The position numbers and the translations under genes were made by a program. This document shows positions 33,237 to 42,457 of a DNA stretch of 64,000 bases, in pieces. The notes beneath the pieces were generated by a model, which was given only the letters and a program-made list of their open reading frames with translations, did not search any database and was not told where the DNA came from. How positions within the stretch are numbered: the first letter of the stretch is position 1; every line of letters begins with the position of its first letter. The DNA comes from Hyphomicrobiales bacterium (GTDB lineage Bacteria; Pseudomonadota; Alphaproteobacteria; Rhizobiales; Rhizobiaceae), in contig UBMU01000042.1 in assembly GCA_900466605.1 (NCBI GenBank), positions 26,658 to 90,657 on the forward strand. The letters are read 5' to 3'.

Positions 33237-34385
33237 TTGAAGATCGTTGATATAAACGTGCGCGTCTTTGCCCACACGACCTATCGCCACGCCGACACGG
33301 CAGGACATGCCCATCCCGGGCCGGCTCACAAGGTCAACCTTGCGCTGCTGACTGTTGTCGCGGACGATGGCACCGAGGGATACTGCTTTTCTCCGCCCGA
33401 GATCGTTCGTCCGCATGTTCTCGACAAGTTCATCAAGAAGGTACTGATCGGCCAGGATCCGTTCGATCGCGAACGACTTTGGCAGGAACTCGCCCATTGG
33501 CAGCGCGGCAGTGCTGCGCAACTCACCGATCGGACCCTTGCAATCGTCGACTGCGCGCTATGGGACCTCGCCGGACGCAAGCTCCACATCCCCGTCCACA
33601 AACTTATCGGCGGGTATCGCGACAAGGTGCGGGCCTACGGGTCGATCATGTGTGGCGATGAGCTCGAGGGCGGCCTTGCGACTCCGGAAGATTACGGGCG
33701 CTTTGCAGAAAAGCTGGTGAAACGCGGCTACAAGGGCATCAAGCTGCATACATGGATGCCACCGGTCTCATGGGCACCCGATGTGAAGATGGATCTTAAG
33801 GCTTGCGCGGCCGTTCGCGAGGCCGTTGGTCCCGATATCCACCTCATGATCGATGCGTTCCACTGGTATAGCCGAACCGACGCGCTCGAACTCGGCAAGG
33901 GCCTGGAGAAGTTGAGTTTCGACTGGATCGAAGAGCCGATGGACGAGCAAAGCTCCGCCTCCTACGCTTGGCTTGCCGCCAATCTCGACATTCCCGTTCT
34001 GGGCCCCGAAAGCGCAGGTGGAAAGCACTTCAGTCGCGCCGAGTGGATCACGTCGAATGCCTGCGACATTCTGCGGACAGGCGTGCACGACGTCGGTGGC
34101 ATCGGCCCTGCAATGAAGTCGATGCATCTTGCGGAGTCCTTCGGCATGAATTGCGAAATTCATGGCAACGGCGCTCCGAACCTGATCGTTGCCGCATGCA
34201 GCAAGAATGCCAAGTGGTACGAGCGCGGCCTCTTGCATCCGTTCCTCGAGTATGACGACGGCTTCGAATATCTGAACGCGCTCGTCGATCCCATGGACGA
34301 AGACGGCTATGTCCACCTTTCCGACAAGCCTGGCCTTGGAGAAGACATCAACTTCGCCTTCATCGAAGCAAACTTGGTGGCATGA
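33237..34385 (+). CDS. Enolase-superfamily (mandelate racemase type) sugar-acid dehydratase/cycloisomerase
   Basis: The 382-residue protein has the MR/MLE fold: N-terminal capping domain, ALWDLAGRKLHIPVHKLIGG, then the barrel with KLH at 169-171, metal ligands in LMIDAF (D206), WIEEPMDE and LGPES, and VHDVGGIG and EIHGNGAP with the usual Asp-His dyad. A K-x-H instead of K-x-K at the catalytic second strand leaves the exact reaction open. Start is TTG at 33237 with GGAGGA six bases before. Next to kdgD and its regulator, an aldarate dehydratase or lactone cycloisomerase feeding KdgD is most likely. Confidence 0.82.
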   Translation: MKIVDINVRVFAHTTYRHADTAGHAHPGPAHKVNLALLTVVADDGTEGYCFSPPEIVRPHVLDKFIKKVLIGQDPFDRERLWQELAHWQRGSAAQLTDRTLAIVDCALWDLAGRKLHIPVHKLIGGYRDKVRAYGSIMCGDELEGGLATPEDYGRFAEKLVKRGYKGIKLHTWMPPVSWAPDVKMDLKACAAVREAVGPDIHLMIDAFHWYSRTDALELGKGLEKLSFDWIEEPMDEQSSASYAWLAANLDIPVLGPESAGGKHFSRAEWITSNACDILRTGVHDVGGIGPAMKSMHLAESFGMNCEIHGNGAPNLIVAACSKNAKWYERGLLHPFLEYDDGFEYLNALVDPMDEDGYVHLSDKPGLGEDINFAFIEANLVA

Positions 34386-34392
34386 ACATGAT

Positions 34393-34420
34393 GGGCTGGC
34401 GAAGTGTCCTTTGTCAGCCC
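34393..34420. terminator. Weak convergent hairpin between the enolase-superfamily gene and the hydrolase
   Basis: GGGCTGGC and GTCAGCCC (one G-U pair) enclose a 12-base loop, followed by TTT on the plus strand. It spans the end of the hydrolase gene and lies just after the enolase-superfamily stop. Confidence 0.5.
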
Positions 34421-35472
34421 TTTAGCACTGCATCGAGCCAGTTGAGCGCCGCGTCCTGTTCGGGAACGGGAAACTCGTGACCGCCGTGCCAGATTGCCGT
34501 CGTCAGATTTTGCGCCCCCTGCCCCTCAGACCAAAGCTCATGCAGTCGGGCGAAGGCCGTCTCGACGACGGCTGGCGGGAAATGCCGGTCCTGGCGCCCA
34601 CTGAGAAAGTAACCTGGCTTCGGTGCGGCAAGGCCGGCAAAGTCGGGATAGTCCAGTTTGCCGGCGACTTGTGGATGCAGCATGTAGAATGCCGACTGCC
34701 CGCGCAACTGGTTGCTTCCCGTCTGCATAAGCCCGTTCAATGTGCCCATCCAGCTGATTGCACAGAAGGCGGCAATATCGGCAGAAAGCGCAGCGACCTG
34801 CCAGGCCCGGTAGCCACCAAAGGAAAATCCGAAACTTGCCACGCGCTTTTCATCAACCTCTGGAAGCGCGCCAAGAAATCGGGCGGCTGCGATATCCTCC
34901 ATGGCAACGACTGAGGCAAGTGAAACACCGAACTGCATTAGGTTGGCAGCCAGTGCCTGCTGCGCGTCGTATCCGTTGCCGCAACGGCTTGACCAGCCGA
35001 GCGCATCGACGCTGAGGACGACATAACCGCGCCGCGCCGCCTCCTCTGCAGGAAAGCGCCCGCCGTAGAAACGATCTGCCCACGCCCGCGCCGCCTTCCG
35101 CATCGGATTATCAGATGGCGGGGGGATCACCTTTTCCTTGCCTATATCAAAGGTGGCACCGTGATCATGGAACATCAACAAGGCTGGAGCAGGTGTCCGT
35201 CGGTGTGGCAGGAGAAGATGGGCCTCAGCTACCTCGCCATTGGAAAAGCGGAGGCTCAGACGTTTGCCGGCATAAGACGAGCAATCCCACTGCTCCATCA
35301 TTTCGACGTGGTCGACGTGGCATACGTCAGGATCGATCGATTGTACGACATAGGCGAATGTCGAGGAACGCCACGTCGCAAAATCGACTGCAGCGGCTCC
35401 AAACCTCAACGGAAATCCTGACGCGTCGCGATGGCGTCGAGCGATTGGCGCGAGATTGTCACGATCGATCAT
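34414..35472 (-). CDS. Alpha/beta hydrolase (dienelactone hydrolase / esterase type)
   Basis: The 352-residue protein has an alpha/beta-hydrolase core: ALLMFHDHGATF (oxyanion strand), YVVLSVDALGWSSR, nucleophile in ASFGFSFGGYRAW, a late Asp in LSGRQDRHFP and the C-terminal His in WHGGHEF. No signal peptide is seen, so it acts in the cytoplasm. It follows the peptide-type transporter ATPase gene by about 60 bases in the same direction. An esterase that removes acyl groups from imported uronides or sugars is an inference. Confidence 0.78.
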   Translation of the reverse strand: MIDRDNLAPIARRHRDASGFPLRFGAAAVDFATWRSSTFAYVVQSIDPDVCHVDHVEMMEQWDCSSYAGKRLSLRFSNGEVAEAHLLLPHRRTPAPALLMFHDHGATFDIGKEKVIPPPSDNPMRKAARAWADRFYGGRFPAEEAARRGYVVLSVDALGWSSRCGNGYDAQQALAANLMQFGVSLASVVAMEDIAAARFLGALPEVDEKRVASFGFSFGGYRAWQVAALSADIAAFCAISWMGTLNGLMQTGSNQLRGQSAFYMLHPQVAGKLDYPDFAGLAAPKPGYFLSGRQDRHFPPAVVETAFARLHELWSEGQGAQNLTTAIWHGGHEFPVPEQDAALNWLDAVLKG

Positions 35473-35534
35473 CGGCCTTCATTCGCATGCCGGGACATGC
35501 GAACCCTTCAACGATTGCGCCGCTTGGCGCCAGT

Positions 35535-36293
35535 TCAAACCGCCTGATCGTATTCGACACTGGCCCGGATCAATTCCCTTGCGTAGGGATCGGTAGCCTG
35601 CCCCGTCGAAAGGACCTCGCGGTCCAGGATCTCGACGATGCGTCCATGCTGCATGACCGCCAGCCGGTCGCACATATGGTCGACCACCGCGAGATCATGC
35701 GAGACGAAGAGATAGGTCAGCCCCTTGCGCGTTCTCAGCTCGGAGAGGAGGTTTAGGACTTCGGCCTGAACGGAGACATCAAGGGCCGAGGTTGGCTCGT
35801 CAAGAAGCAGGACGGAAGGATCGAGGATGAGTGCGCGTGCTATGGCAACGCGCTGGCGTTGCCCACCCGAGAGCTCGTGCGGATAGCGCTGCAGAAAGGC
35901 CGGGGTTAGCCCGACGTCGATGAGAGCCCGCTCCATGCGCTCTTGATGGCGATCCATACGCTGAATACGCAAGGGCTCCCGCAGTGCGGTTCGGATCGAC
36001 TGGCGCGGATGAAGTGACCCGTAGGGGTCTTGAAAAACCATCTGGACGGTACGGCAGTACTCGTCCTGAGGCGTATCGCGGACGGCCTTGTTGTTGATCG
36101 CAATCCTACCATCCCACGCATTCAGCAGGCGGGCGACACACCGCAGGACTGTCGATTTGCCGGAGCCCGATTCTCCAACGAGCCCGAACGATTCACCCTT
36201 GTCGACGGTGAAGTTCACACCCCCGAGAATGCGCTTTGCGTGCACGCCAAGGCCGAGCGAAATGGATAGGTCCTGAATCTCGATCGCGCTCAT
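35535..36293 (-). CDS. Peptide/uronide-type ABC transporter ATPase (DppF/OppF-like)
   Basis: This 252-residue ATPase has Walker A GESGSGKST, Q-loop MVFQDPYGSLHPR (typical of OppF/DppF), signature LSGGQRQ and Walker B VLLLDEPTSAL with switch VSHDLAVV. Start overlaps the stop of the partner ATPase. It powers import with 36290-37141. Context argues that the cargo may be a sugar-acid oligomer. Confidence 0.9.
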   Translation of the reverse strand: MSAIEIQDLSISLGLGVHAKRILGGVNFTVDKGESFGLVGESGSGKSTVLRCVARLLNAWDGRIAINNKAVRDTPQDEYCRTVQMVFQDPYGSLHPRQSIRTALREPLRIQRMDRHQERMERALIDVGLTPAFLQRYPHELSGGQRQRVAIARALILDPSVLLLDEPTSALDVSVQAEVLNLLSELRTRKGLTYLFVSHDLAVVDHMCDRLAVMQHGRIVEILDREVLSTGQATDPYARELIRASVEYDQAV

Positions 36294-37141
36294 GGTGTAG
36301 CCTCCACTGTTGCGACATTGATGGTCTGGCCGCGGCTCAAGACAGGCAGCGGGCGGCGGTCACCGCCGATGTGGGGCTGTGCTGCCAGCAATCCGCGCGT
36401 GTAGGGATGCTCGGCGTTCTTCAGATCACGCGCCTGCCGTTCCTCGACAAACTCGCCCGACCGCATTACCAGAACGCGGTCACAGAAATTGCGCACCAGG
36501 TTAAGGTCGTGGCTGATCATGATCAGCCCAATGCCCTTACTGATCACCAGGTCATTGAGGATCTTCAAAACCTGCATGCGTACGGTAACATCGAGCGCCG
36601 AGGTCGGCTCATCGGCGATGATCAGCTCAGGCTCGGGGATCAACATCATCGCGATCATGATGCGTTGTCCCATCCCGCCCGAAACCTCGTGCGGGTAAAG
36701 ACCGAACACCCGCTCAGGATCACGGATCTGCACCGCCTCCAGCATTTCCAGCGTGCGTTGCTTGGCCGCGCTGCGTGAGGCGGAGCTGTGTATGCGATAG
36801 GCTTCCGCAACCTGATCGCCGACCCGGTGGACTGGATTGAGAGAAAATTTCGGGTCCTGCAAGATCATCGACATTCGGCGGCCGCGGACCTGCAACATCT
36901 CTTTCTCGCGGCAGGTCAGCAGATCGGTTTCACCGAATTGCATCCGCTCGGCGGTAATTTTGGCCGTCGGCAACAACTTCAGGAGCGCCCGACCGATGGT
37001 CGATTTTCCCGATCCGGATTCACCAACGATGCCGAGCCGCTCTTGCCCGAGCGAAAACGAGATTCCCTTGACAACCGGGTTGTCACCTTTGCGGCCGCGG
37101 TAGCTGACATGCAGATTGCGGACATCGAGGAGATTGGCCAT
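36290..37141 (-). CDS. Peptide/uronide-type ABC transporter ATPase (DppD/OppD-like)
   Basis: The 283-residue ATPase has Walker A GESGSGKST, MILQDPKFSLNPVHRVGDQ, an HEVSGGMGQRIMIAMML signature (GMGQR, usual for OppD/DppD), Walker B LIIADEPTSAL and the C-terminal HPYTRGLLAAQP segment. ATG 37141 is preceded by GAGGAACGACAC; the longer frame overlaps the permease gene. It overlaps the next ATPase gene by four bases. Confidence 0.9.
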   Translation of the reverse strand: MANLLDVRNLHVSYRGRKGDNPVVKGISFSLGQERLGIVGESGSGKSTIGRALLKLLPTAKITAERMQFGETDLLTCREKEMLQVRGRRMSMILQDPKFSLNPVHRVGDQVAEAYRIHSSASRSAAKQRTLEMLEAVQIRDPERVFGLYPHEVSGGMGQRIMIAMMLIPEPELIIADEPTSALDVTVRMQVLKILNDLVISKGIGLIMISHDLNLVRNFCDRVLVMRSGEFVEERQARDLKNAEHPYTRGLLAAQPHIGGDRRPLPVLSRGQTINVATVEATP

Positions 37142-37151
37142 GTGTCGTTCC

Positions 37152-38060
37152 TCACTTCTGCTTCGGGTCAAGCACGTCGCGAAGACCGTCGCCCAACAGG
37201 TTGAAAGCAAGACTGACGACGAGGATCGCGCCGCCTGGAAACGCAACGAGCCACCAGTTGTCCAGCATGTAGCGTCGACCTGTCGCCATCATTGCACCCC
37301 ATTCCGGCAAGGGGGGCTGTGCGCCAAGACCGAGAAAGCCAAGGCCGGCAGCAGTAAGGATGACCGTCGCCATGCTCAACGTAATGCGGACAAGAACCGA
37401 GGGCAGGCACATGGGCATGATCGACTTTACGATGATGCGCAGCGGCGAGGCCCCTTGCATACGCGAGGCGGCGATATAGTCCGCTCCGCGGAAGGTCAGC
37501 GTTTCGGCGCGCGCCAGGCGGGCAATCGGCGGCCAGGCAGTAAGCGCAATGGCAACGATCGCGTTTTCGAGGCCCGCACCCAAAGCAGCGACAAAGGCAA
37601 GTGCCAGGATCAGGCTCGGGAACGACAGGAAGATATCGGTAATGCGCATCATCACCGTGTCGCACCAGCCACCGAAATATCCGGCCGTCGTTCCGACCAG
37701 AAGTCCAACGGGGCCAACGATGATCGACACAATGAAAATGAACGTCAGGCTGATACGGGTTCCATAGACGAGACGGCTGTAGACGTCCCGTCCCAGTTCG
37801 TCCGTTCCGAACCAATGGAGGCTGCTCGGTCGGCTCAGGGCATTTCCGAGGTCGACAACATTTGGGTCATGGCTGGCAAGGACCGGGGCCAGCAGTGCCG
37901 TGAACAACAGTATCGCGACGACAATGACGCCGAAGGCAGATGTTGGGTTCGTCAAAAGCTCGCCGATGATCGTGGCAAACCGTCTGGCCGCCATGACAAC
38001 AGGTCCGTTACGACGCTCAGTCAAAACAAGATTTCCCATTTCAAGATGTCCTGATGCCAT
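37152..38060 (-). CDS. Peptide/uronide-type ABC transporter permease (DppC-like)
   Basis: The roughly 302-residue membrane protein has the DppC pattern: HWFGTDELGRDVYSRLVYGTRISL, VGPVGLLVGTTAGYFGGW, and the EAA-type loop RAETLTFRGADYIAASRMQGASPLRI, then GLGFLGLGAQPPLPEWGAMM. ATG 38060 directly after the DppB stop is my choice; an ATG about 15 codons later with AGGA upstream is possible. Confidence 0.9.
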   Translation of the reverse strand: MASGHLEMGNLVLTERRNGPVVMAARRFATIIGELLTNPTSAFGVIVVAILLFTALLAPVLASHDPNVVDLGNALSRPSSLHWFGTDELGRDVYSRLVYGTRISLTFIFIVSIIVGPVGLLVGTTAGYFGGWCDTVMMRITDIFLSFPSLILALAFVAALGAGLENAIVAIALTAWPPIARLARAETLTFRGADYIAASRMQGASPLRIIVKSIMPMCLPSVLVRITLSMATVILTAAGLGFLGLGAQPPLPEWGAMMATGRRYMLDNWWLVAFPGGAILVVSLAFNLLGDGLRDVLDPKQK

Positions 38061-38061
38061 G

Positions 38062-39093
38062 TCACCGCGTCCTTGGATCAAAGATCTTGTAGAGTGCGTC
38101 TGAAAGCAGGTTCAGCGCGATGAAGATAACGCCCACCAGCAGCACGCAGGTCATGACCGCGTTCATGTCGCCGATGAGCATGTTGTTGGTGATGTATTGT
38201 CCAAAGCCCGGCCAGGAGAAGACCGTCTCGATCAGCACCGCGCCTTCGAGCAGGCTGCCATATGCCAGGGCAACGATGGTTACGAGTTGAACCCGGATAT
38301 TGGCAAAGGCGTGGTGCCAGATCGTCCGGCCCTTCGACAATCCCTTCACTCGCGCCGTCGTAACGTACTCCTGCCCAAGCTGGTCGAGCATGAAGCTGCG
38401 CGTCATCCTGGTGATGTAGGCCATCGACGAGTAACCGAGAATGCTGGCGGGCAGGATGAGATGGTTGAGGGCATCGCCAAAGACCTCCCAGTCGCCAGCA
38501 ATCGCCGCATCAATGAGCATGAAGCCGGTCGTCTCCGGCACAAGGCCGATATAGTAGTCTGAAATCCTCCCGCCGCCGCCCACGAGGCCGAGCACCGCGT
38601 AGAAAACAATGAGGCCGATCATACCTGTCCAGAAGATCGGCATTGAATGTCCAATCAGCGTCAGGAAGCGGATGATGTGATCGGCAGGACGATTGCGATT
38701 GATAGCCGCGAAAATACCGAGTGGTATGCCGAAACCCGCCCCACCAAGAATGGCGAAGGTGGCGAGCTCGATCGTGGCCGGCATGACATGAGCGATGTCG
38801 CTGATTACCGGCTGTCCCGTGCGGATAGAAACTCCGAAGTCGCCGCGCACCACATCCCCGACGTAGCGGATGAACTGTGTGTGAAGCGGCAGGTTGACCC
38901 CGAGCCGCTCTGCGACCAACTCGTAGGTGGCGCGATCCGCCTCTTCCCCGACGATCGCTCTCACCGGATCCACCGGCATCAGACGACCGATGCAGAACGT
39001 CAGGATGAGGAGGCCGACCAGTGTCACCATAATGGTGCCGGCCTGCCGCGCGGTGGCAAAGATGCGATCATGGCTCATTGCTGGATCTTTCAT
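38062..39093 (-). CDS. Peptide/uronide-type ABC transporter permease (DppB-like)
   Basis: The 343-residue membrane protein has the DppB pattern: LTFCIGRLMPVDPVRAIVG, ERLGVNLPLHTQFIRYVGDVVRGDFGVS, the EAA loop near RSFMLDQLGQEYVTTARVKGLS, and LIETVFSWPGFGQYI near the C-terminus. It forms the channel with the DppC-like permease. An ATG at residue 6 (MSHDR) is an alternative start. Confidence 0.9.
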   Translation of the reverse strand: MKDPAMSHDRIFATARQAGTIMVTLVGLLILTFCIGRLMPVDPVRAIVGEEADRATYELVAERLGVNLPLHTQFIRYVGDVVRGDFGVSIRTGQPVISDIAHVMPATIELATFAILGGAGFGIPLGIFAAINRNRPADHIIRFLTLIGHSMPIFWTGMIGLIVFYAVLGLVGGGGRISDYYIGLVPETTGFMLIDAAIAGDWEVFGDALNHLILPASILGYSSMAYITRMTRSFMLDQLGQEYVTTARVKGLSKGRTIWHHAFANIRVQLVTIVALAYGSLLEGAVLIETVFSWPGFGQYITNNMLIGDMNAVMTCVLLVGVIFIALNLLSDALYKIFDPRTR

Positions 39094-39110
39094 AGTCGCG
39101 GAATGGCGTA

Positions 39111-39133
39111 TGCGACGGGACAGGCCCGTCGCA
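39111..39133 (-). repeat. Intercistronic hairpin after the peptide-type binding protein gene
   Basis: TGCGACGGG and CCCGTCGCA form a perfect 9-bp stem with a 5-base loop between the binding-protein stop (39145) and the permease start (39093). No T run follows on the minus strand, so the likely role is mRNA stabilisation of the upstream part. Confidence 0.6.
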
Positions 39134-39144
39134 CATTTTTCGGC

Positions 39145-40749
39145 TTAGCGATCCTTGGTAACCGTACGCAATTGCGTCGACCAGGAGGGATTAAGCGCAA
39201 GCCCTTTGATATCGGCGCGCACGCCTACAGTATCCACCACCTCGGAGAACGGCTGGATCGCCGGCACCAGATCGGCATAATACCCCTGGATGTCGCCGTA
39301 GAGTTTCGTCTGCGCAGTCTTGTCGCCTTCAACCTGTGCGGCGTCGATCATGCTGTTCAGCTTCTCGTCGAAGAACGACGTGCGCCAACCTTGGAAGTTT
39401 GTAAGCTTTGCCTCATCCGAATTGTTCGGATTGTAAGCGATGGCGCGCAGGTTGGAGTCGGGGTGTGGCAACTGTCCGCCGCCACCGCGACCGACAAGCA
39501 GCTCGAATTTCCGTTCGCGCATCGCTCCGTAAATCTGATCGCCGGACCCGGTGATGACTTCGGCCTTGATGCCCGCCTGCGCAAGTGTTGCCTGGAGAGC
39601 AGTTGCGAGGTTCAGGAACGGCGCGTCCGAAATACCACGGAGCGTCGTCGAAAAGCCGTTCGGATAGCCCGCTTCGGCCAAAAGCGCCTTTGCCTTTTCC
39701 ACATCGAGCTTGTAGCCAGCGTTCGGCTCTGCACCGAAGATGCCGCTCGGGATCGGCCGATCACGCAGCTTGCCGAAATACGGCAGGACAGTCTTGTCGA
39801 GACCTTCATAGTCAATGAGATAGCGAAGCGCCTCGCGAACCTTAGGGTTCTGGAACTTCTCGTCCTTCATCGACACTGCGAGATAATAGAAGCCACTGCC
39901 GCCGATCGTTTCTATCTTTACGTCCTTGTTGGCTTCCAGGGACTTGAGATCGGCCGCCGACATCGAGAAGGCAATGTCGATATCGCCCTTCTCCAGCATC
40001 AGGCGCTGGCTCTGCGATTCTGCCAGATGACGCATGATGATGCGGCGCATGGCGGGCTTATCACCCCAGTATTTTTCGTTGCGATCAAGAACAACACGCT
40101 CGTTCGAGCGCCATTCGCCGAGCACGAACGGTCCCGACCCCGCTGAATGCGTCGTCAGCCAGGCGGCACCCTTGTCGCCGTCCTTTTCATTCTCCAGCAC
40201 AGTCTTGCTGTCATAGATCGAGCCCGGGCCAACGATGCCCAACGTCATGATGATAAGTTCCGGGTCAAGCTTCTTGGGAAGCGTGATGACCACGGTCTTT
40301 GCGTCCGGAGCGGTGAAGCTTTGTTCTGCGTTTTCGGCGGTAAACCCATGTGTCTTTAGAAACGACGCCTGCGCAAGGTTCAACGTCATCAGTCGCTTCA
40401 GCGACCAGACGACATCTTCGGACGTGACGGGGTTGCCCGAAGCGAACGTCGCCCCGTCTCTCAAGGTGAAAGTAATCTTCGACTTGTCGTCGCTGACGAC
40501 CCAACTCTCCGCGAGCTGTGGAGTGACCTCCGATCGCTTGACAGGGTCGAGTGAAACCAGGTTGTCGTATATGTTGGCGAGAACCTGCACTGTCTCCTTG
40601 CCTGTAATGGCGGCCGGATCCAATGTCAGGATATTGTTCATCGAGAAGCCGACAACAAGCATGTTTGGCGGCGTTTCGGCATGAAGCGGCGCGCTCCAGC
40701 TTGCTGCGCCGATAACCGCTGCAGCAATCATTGCCTTCAAGTGATACAT
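39145..40749 (-). CDS. Peptide-type (DppA/SBP-5) periplasmic binding protein
   Basis: The 534-residue protein has a signal peptide (MYHLKAMIAAAVIGAASWSAPLHA, cleavage about residue 24) and the SBP-5 fold: TLDPAAITGKETVQVLANIYDNL, LAESWVVSDDKSKITFTLRDGATFASGNPVTSEDVVWSLKR and KVREALRYLIDYEGL. GGAGGATTTTCG precedes ATG 40749. First gene of the operon. The FadR-type element just upstream and the kdgD-kdu neighbours suggest sugar-acid oligomers instead of peptides, as known for some other SBP-5 proteins that bind oligosaccharides. Confidence 0.9.
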   Translation of the reverse strand: MYHLKAMIAAAVIGAASWSAPLHAETPPNMLVVGFSMNNILTLDPAAITGKETVQVLANIYDNLVSLDPVKRSEVTPQLAESWVVSDDKSKITFTLRDGATFASGNPVTSEDVVWSLKRLMTLNLAQASFLKTHGFTAENAEQSFTAPDAKTVVITLPKKLDPELIIMTLGIVGPGSIYDSKTVLENEKDGDKGAAWLTTHSAGSGPFVLGEWRSNERVVLDRNEKYWGDKPAMRRIIMRHLAESQSQRLMLEKGDIDIAFSMSAADLKSLEANKDVKIETIGGSGFYYLAVSMKDEKFQNPKVREALRYLIDYEGLDKTVLPYFGKLRDRPIPSGIFGAEPNAGYKLDVEKAKALLAEAGYPNGFSTTLRGISDAPFLNLATALQATLAQAGIKAEVITGSGDQIYGAMRERKFELLVGRGGGGQLPHPDSNLRAIAYNPNNSDEAKLTNFQGWRTSFFDEKLNSMIDAAQVEGDKTAQTKLYGDIQGYYADLVPAIQPFSEVVDTVGVRADIKGLALNPSWSTQLRTVTKDR

Positions 40750-41688
40750 CGAAAATCCTCCTTTGCCGACCTCCGATCGACTGGTGATACTATCTGTCAT
40801 AATATCTCATTAGTCAAGTTGTATGATATGCCGATGCAGCGGGATTCGGGGAGTGGATTGGAATCGACCAAAAAGCCAGAAGCGCTCTTGCGAAATTATA
40901 CAGCACGCAAAACAAGCCGAGGCGCGGCCATGGACAAGGAGACTGTCCCTCCTATGCGGTCGTGGCGATTGCCATGGCGCCGCGGCTGTTCAAGGGGCAA
41001 GATTTCGGGCAGACGGTCGGTCCAGCAAGTGTCGAGCTGCCACAACAGCGTGACACGCGAACTGGGCGAGTTGCTCGGTTGTTTGAGTGACCACTCAAAC
41101 AGTGCAGCCCTTGGCCGACTGCTGCCATTCGCCAATATGTCATTGGCAACAAAGGCAGAAGGTACCGAGGTCATACGTTCTCTATGGGCCTAGAAATCGC
41201 CGCGTCATGGTCGTGCGACTGGCTGCGCACTTTCTCACAGCATGCCTCGCGTCACCATCCAGCCTAAGATCATTCCATCAAGCGATAGTAGATGCCCATC
41301 GCGGCACTTGCAGCGGCGAGAAAGTGGCTGGACCACATCCGAGTTTTGCTTCACCGATGGCCAAATAGAGCCTAGTTGCCTTCGGTTCGCTGGAAAGATA
41401 GCCGTCACTCCGTCCGTGTAAGGATAACAACGAGAGCGGTACGGCGCGAATGATCCGTGTTGCCTCTTATCCAGTCCGGGCAGAGAGAGCGTCTTATGGT
41501 TCCTCGCCGCAACTTTGAGCACGTCGGCCACAGTCTGACTGCTTGCGGCACCTGAACCTGGGAAACCTCTCTGCAAGATCATTCCCGGCGAAACGATCAC
41601 TTGCGGAAAAAAGGAGACGCGAGGACTTTGTACGCTCGATCACCGCTGTAGTGATCGTGCCGGTTCCGATAAGACCCCTAGATCCTCT
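40750..41688. other. Long gap with promoter elements and no intact gene
   Basis: About 940 bases. The left end (40795-40830) carries the promoter element of the transporter operon. The rest has overlapping open frames on both strands, none with a ribosome-binding site or a recognised family. One short plus-strand stretch near 40935-41080 has protein-like composition and may be decayed coding DNA. A CGATCAC/GTGATCG hairpin at 41637-41657 lies just beyond the end of the next operon. Confidence 0.5.
40795..40830. promoter_or_regulatory. Candidate FadR-type operator upstream of the peptide-type transporter
   Basis: TGTCATAATAT at 40795-40805 is exactly the reverse complement of the element at 33055-33065. 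Further on, TTGTATGATATG (40819-40830) resembles TTGTATGATGA upstream of kdgD. The two parts form loose inverted ATATC/GATAT arms, 45-80 bases upstream of the binding-protein start. Confidence 0.6.
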
Positions 41689-42444
41689 TCAGGCGACGGC
41701 TTGGGCGCCCGTGATCTCCACCAGGGACCCGCACATGAATGCGGCCTCATCGGACGCCAGGAACGCGACCAGCGCGGCAACCTCGTCAGGTTTGCCGATA
41801 CGGCCGAATGGGACCAGTTTGTCCAGATCGGCGATGGTGCGACCTGCGCGCTTCACGCCTGCTTCCAGCATCGGCGTATGGATCTCGCCTGGACAAACCG
41901 CGTTCACGCGTATCTTGTCCGGAGCATAGTCACGAGCGAGGTTCTGGGTGAAGGCAGCGACCGCTGCCTTCGTCGTGTTGTAGGCAATGTGGTTCGGAGC
42001 GGGATAAAGGCCCCACTGCGACGCGGTGTTGACGACTGCGCCGCCCCCACCGGCTATCATATGCGGAAGGGCCGCCCGGCAAAGGTGGAACATCGAGTCT
42101 AGATTTACCGTGAAGCTGATGTCCCAGTCTTCGTCGGATAGCGAAAGAAGGTTACCACGTCGGTTAATTCCTGCATTGTTGACGAGAACGTCGATCCGCT
42201 CGTTGAGCGCGAATGCTTTCTCTACAAGTGCAAAGCACGAATCCTTTTTCGAAATATCAGCGGCAATGACTGTAGCCTCGCCGCCGTCCGTCTTGATTGC
42301 CTTGACTACTTCGCGAGCGGCCTCTTCGTTGACGTCGGTGACGACAACCAGCGCGCCCTCGGCCGAGAGGCGGCGTGCGATGGCAGAACCGATCCCGCCT
42401 CCAGCACCAGTGACGATTGCAACTTTATTCTCAAACCGTTTCAC
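41689..42444 (-). CDS. SDR-family oxidoreductase in the hydroxyproline-type operon
   Basis: The 251-residue SDR has TGAGGGIG at residues about 13-20, NNAGINRRGNLLSLSDEDW, an active-site region NTASQWGLYPAPNHIAYNTTKAA and ACPGEIHTPML-like VCPGEIHTPML. The C-terminus (LVEITGAQAV) lacks the usual DGG. Start is GTG 42444 with AGGAGAAACCTG before it; the longer frame overlaps the next gene. It is last in the operon, 13 bases after its neighbour. Substrate is unknown. Confidence 0.85.
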   Translation of the reverse strand: MKRFENKVAIVTGAGGGIGSAIARRLSAEGALVVVTDVNEEAAREVVKAIKTDGGEATVIAADISKKDSCFALVEKAFALNERIDVLVNNAGINRRGNLLSLSDEDWDISFTVNLDSMFHLCRAALPHMIAGGGGAVVNTASQWGLYPAPNHIAYNTTKAAVAAFTQNLARDYAPDKIRVNAVCPGEIHTPMLEAGVKRAGRTIADLDKLVPFGRIGKPDEVAALVAFLASDEAAFMCGSLVEITGAQAVA

Positions 42445-42457
42445 CAGGTTTCTCCTT

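Noticed and set aside
40935..41080. Possible fragment of a trehalose synthase (TreY-like) C-terminus
   Set aside because: Only a few residues are suggestive, and no other part of such a gene is nearby.
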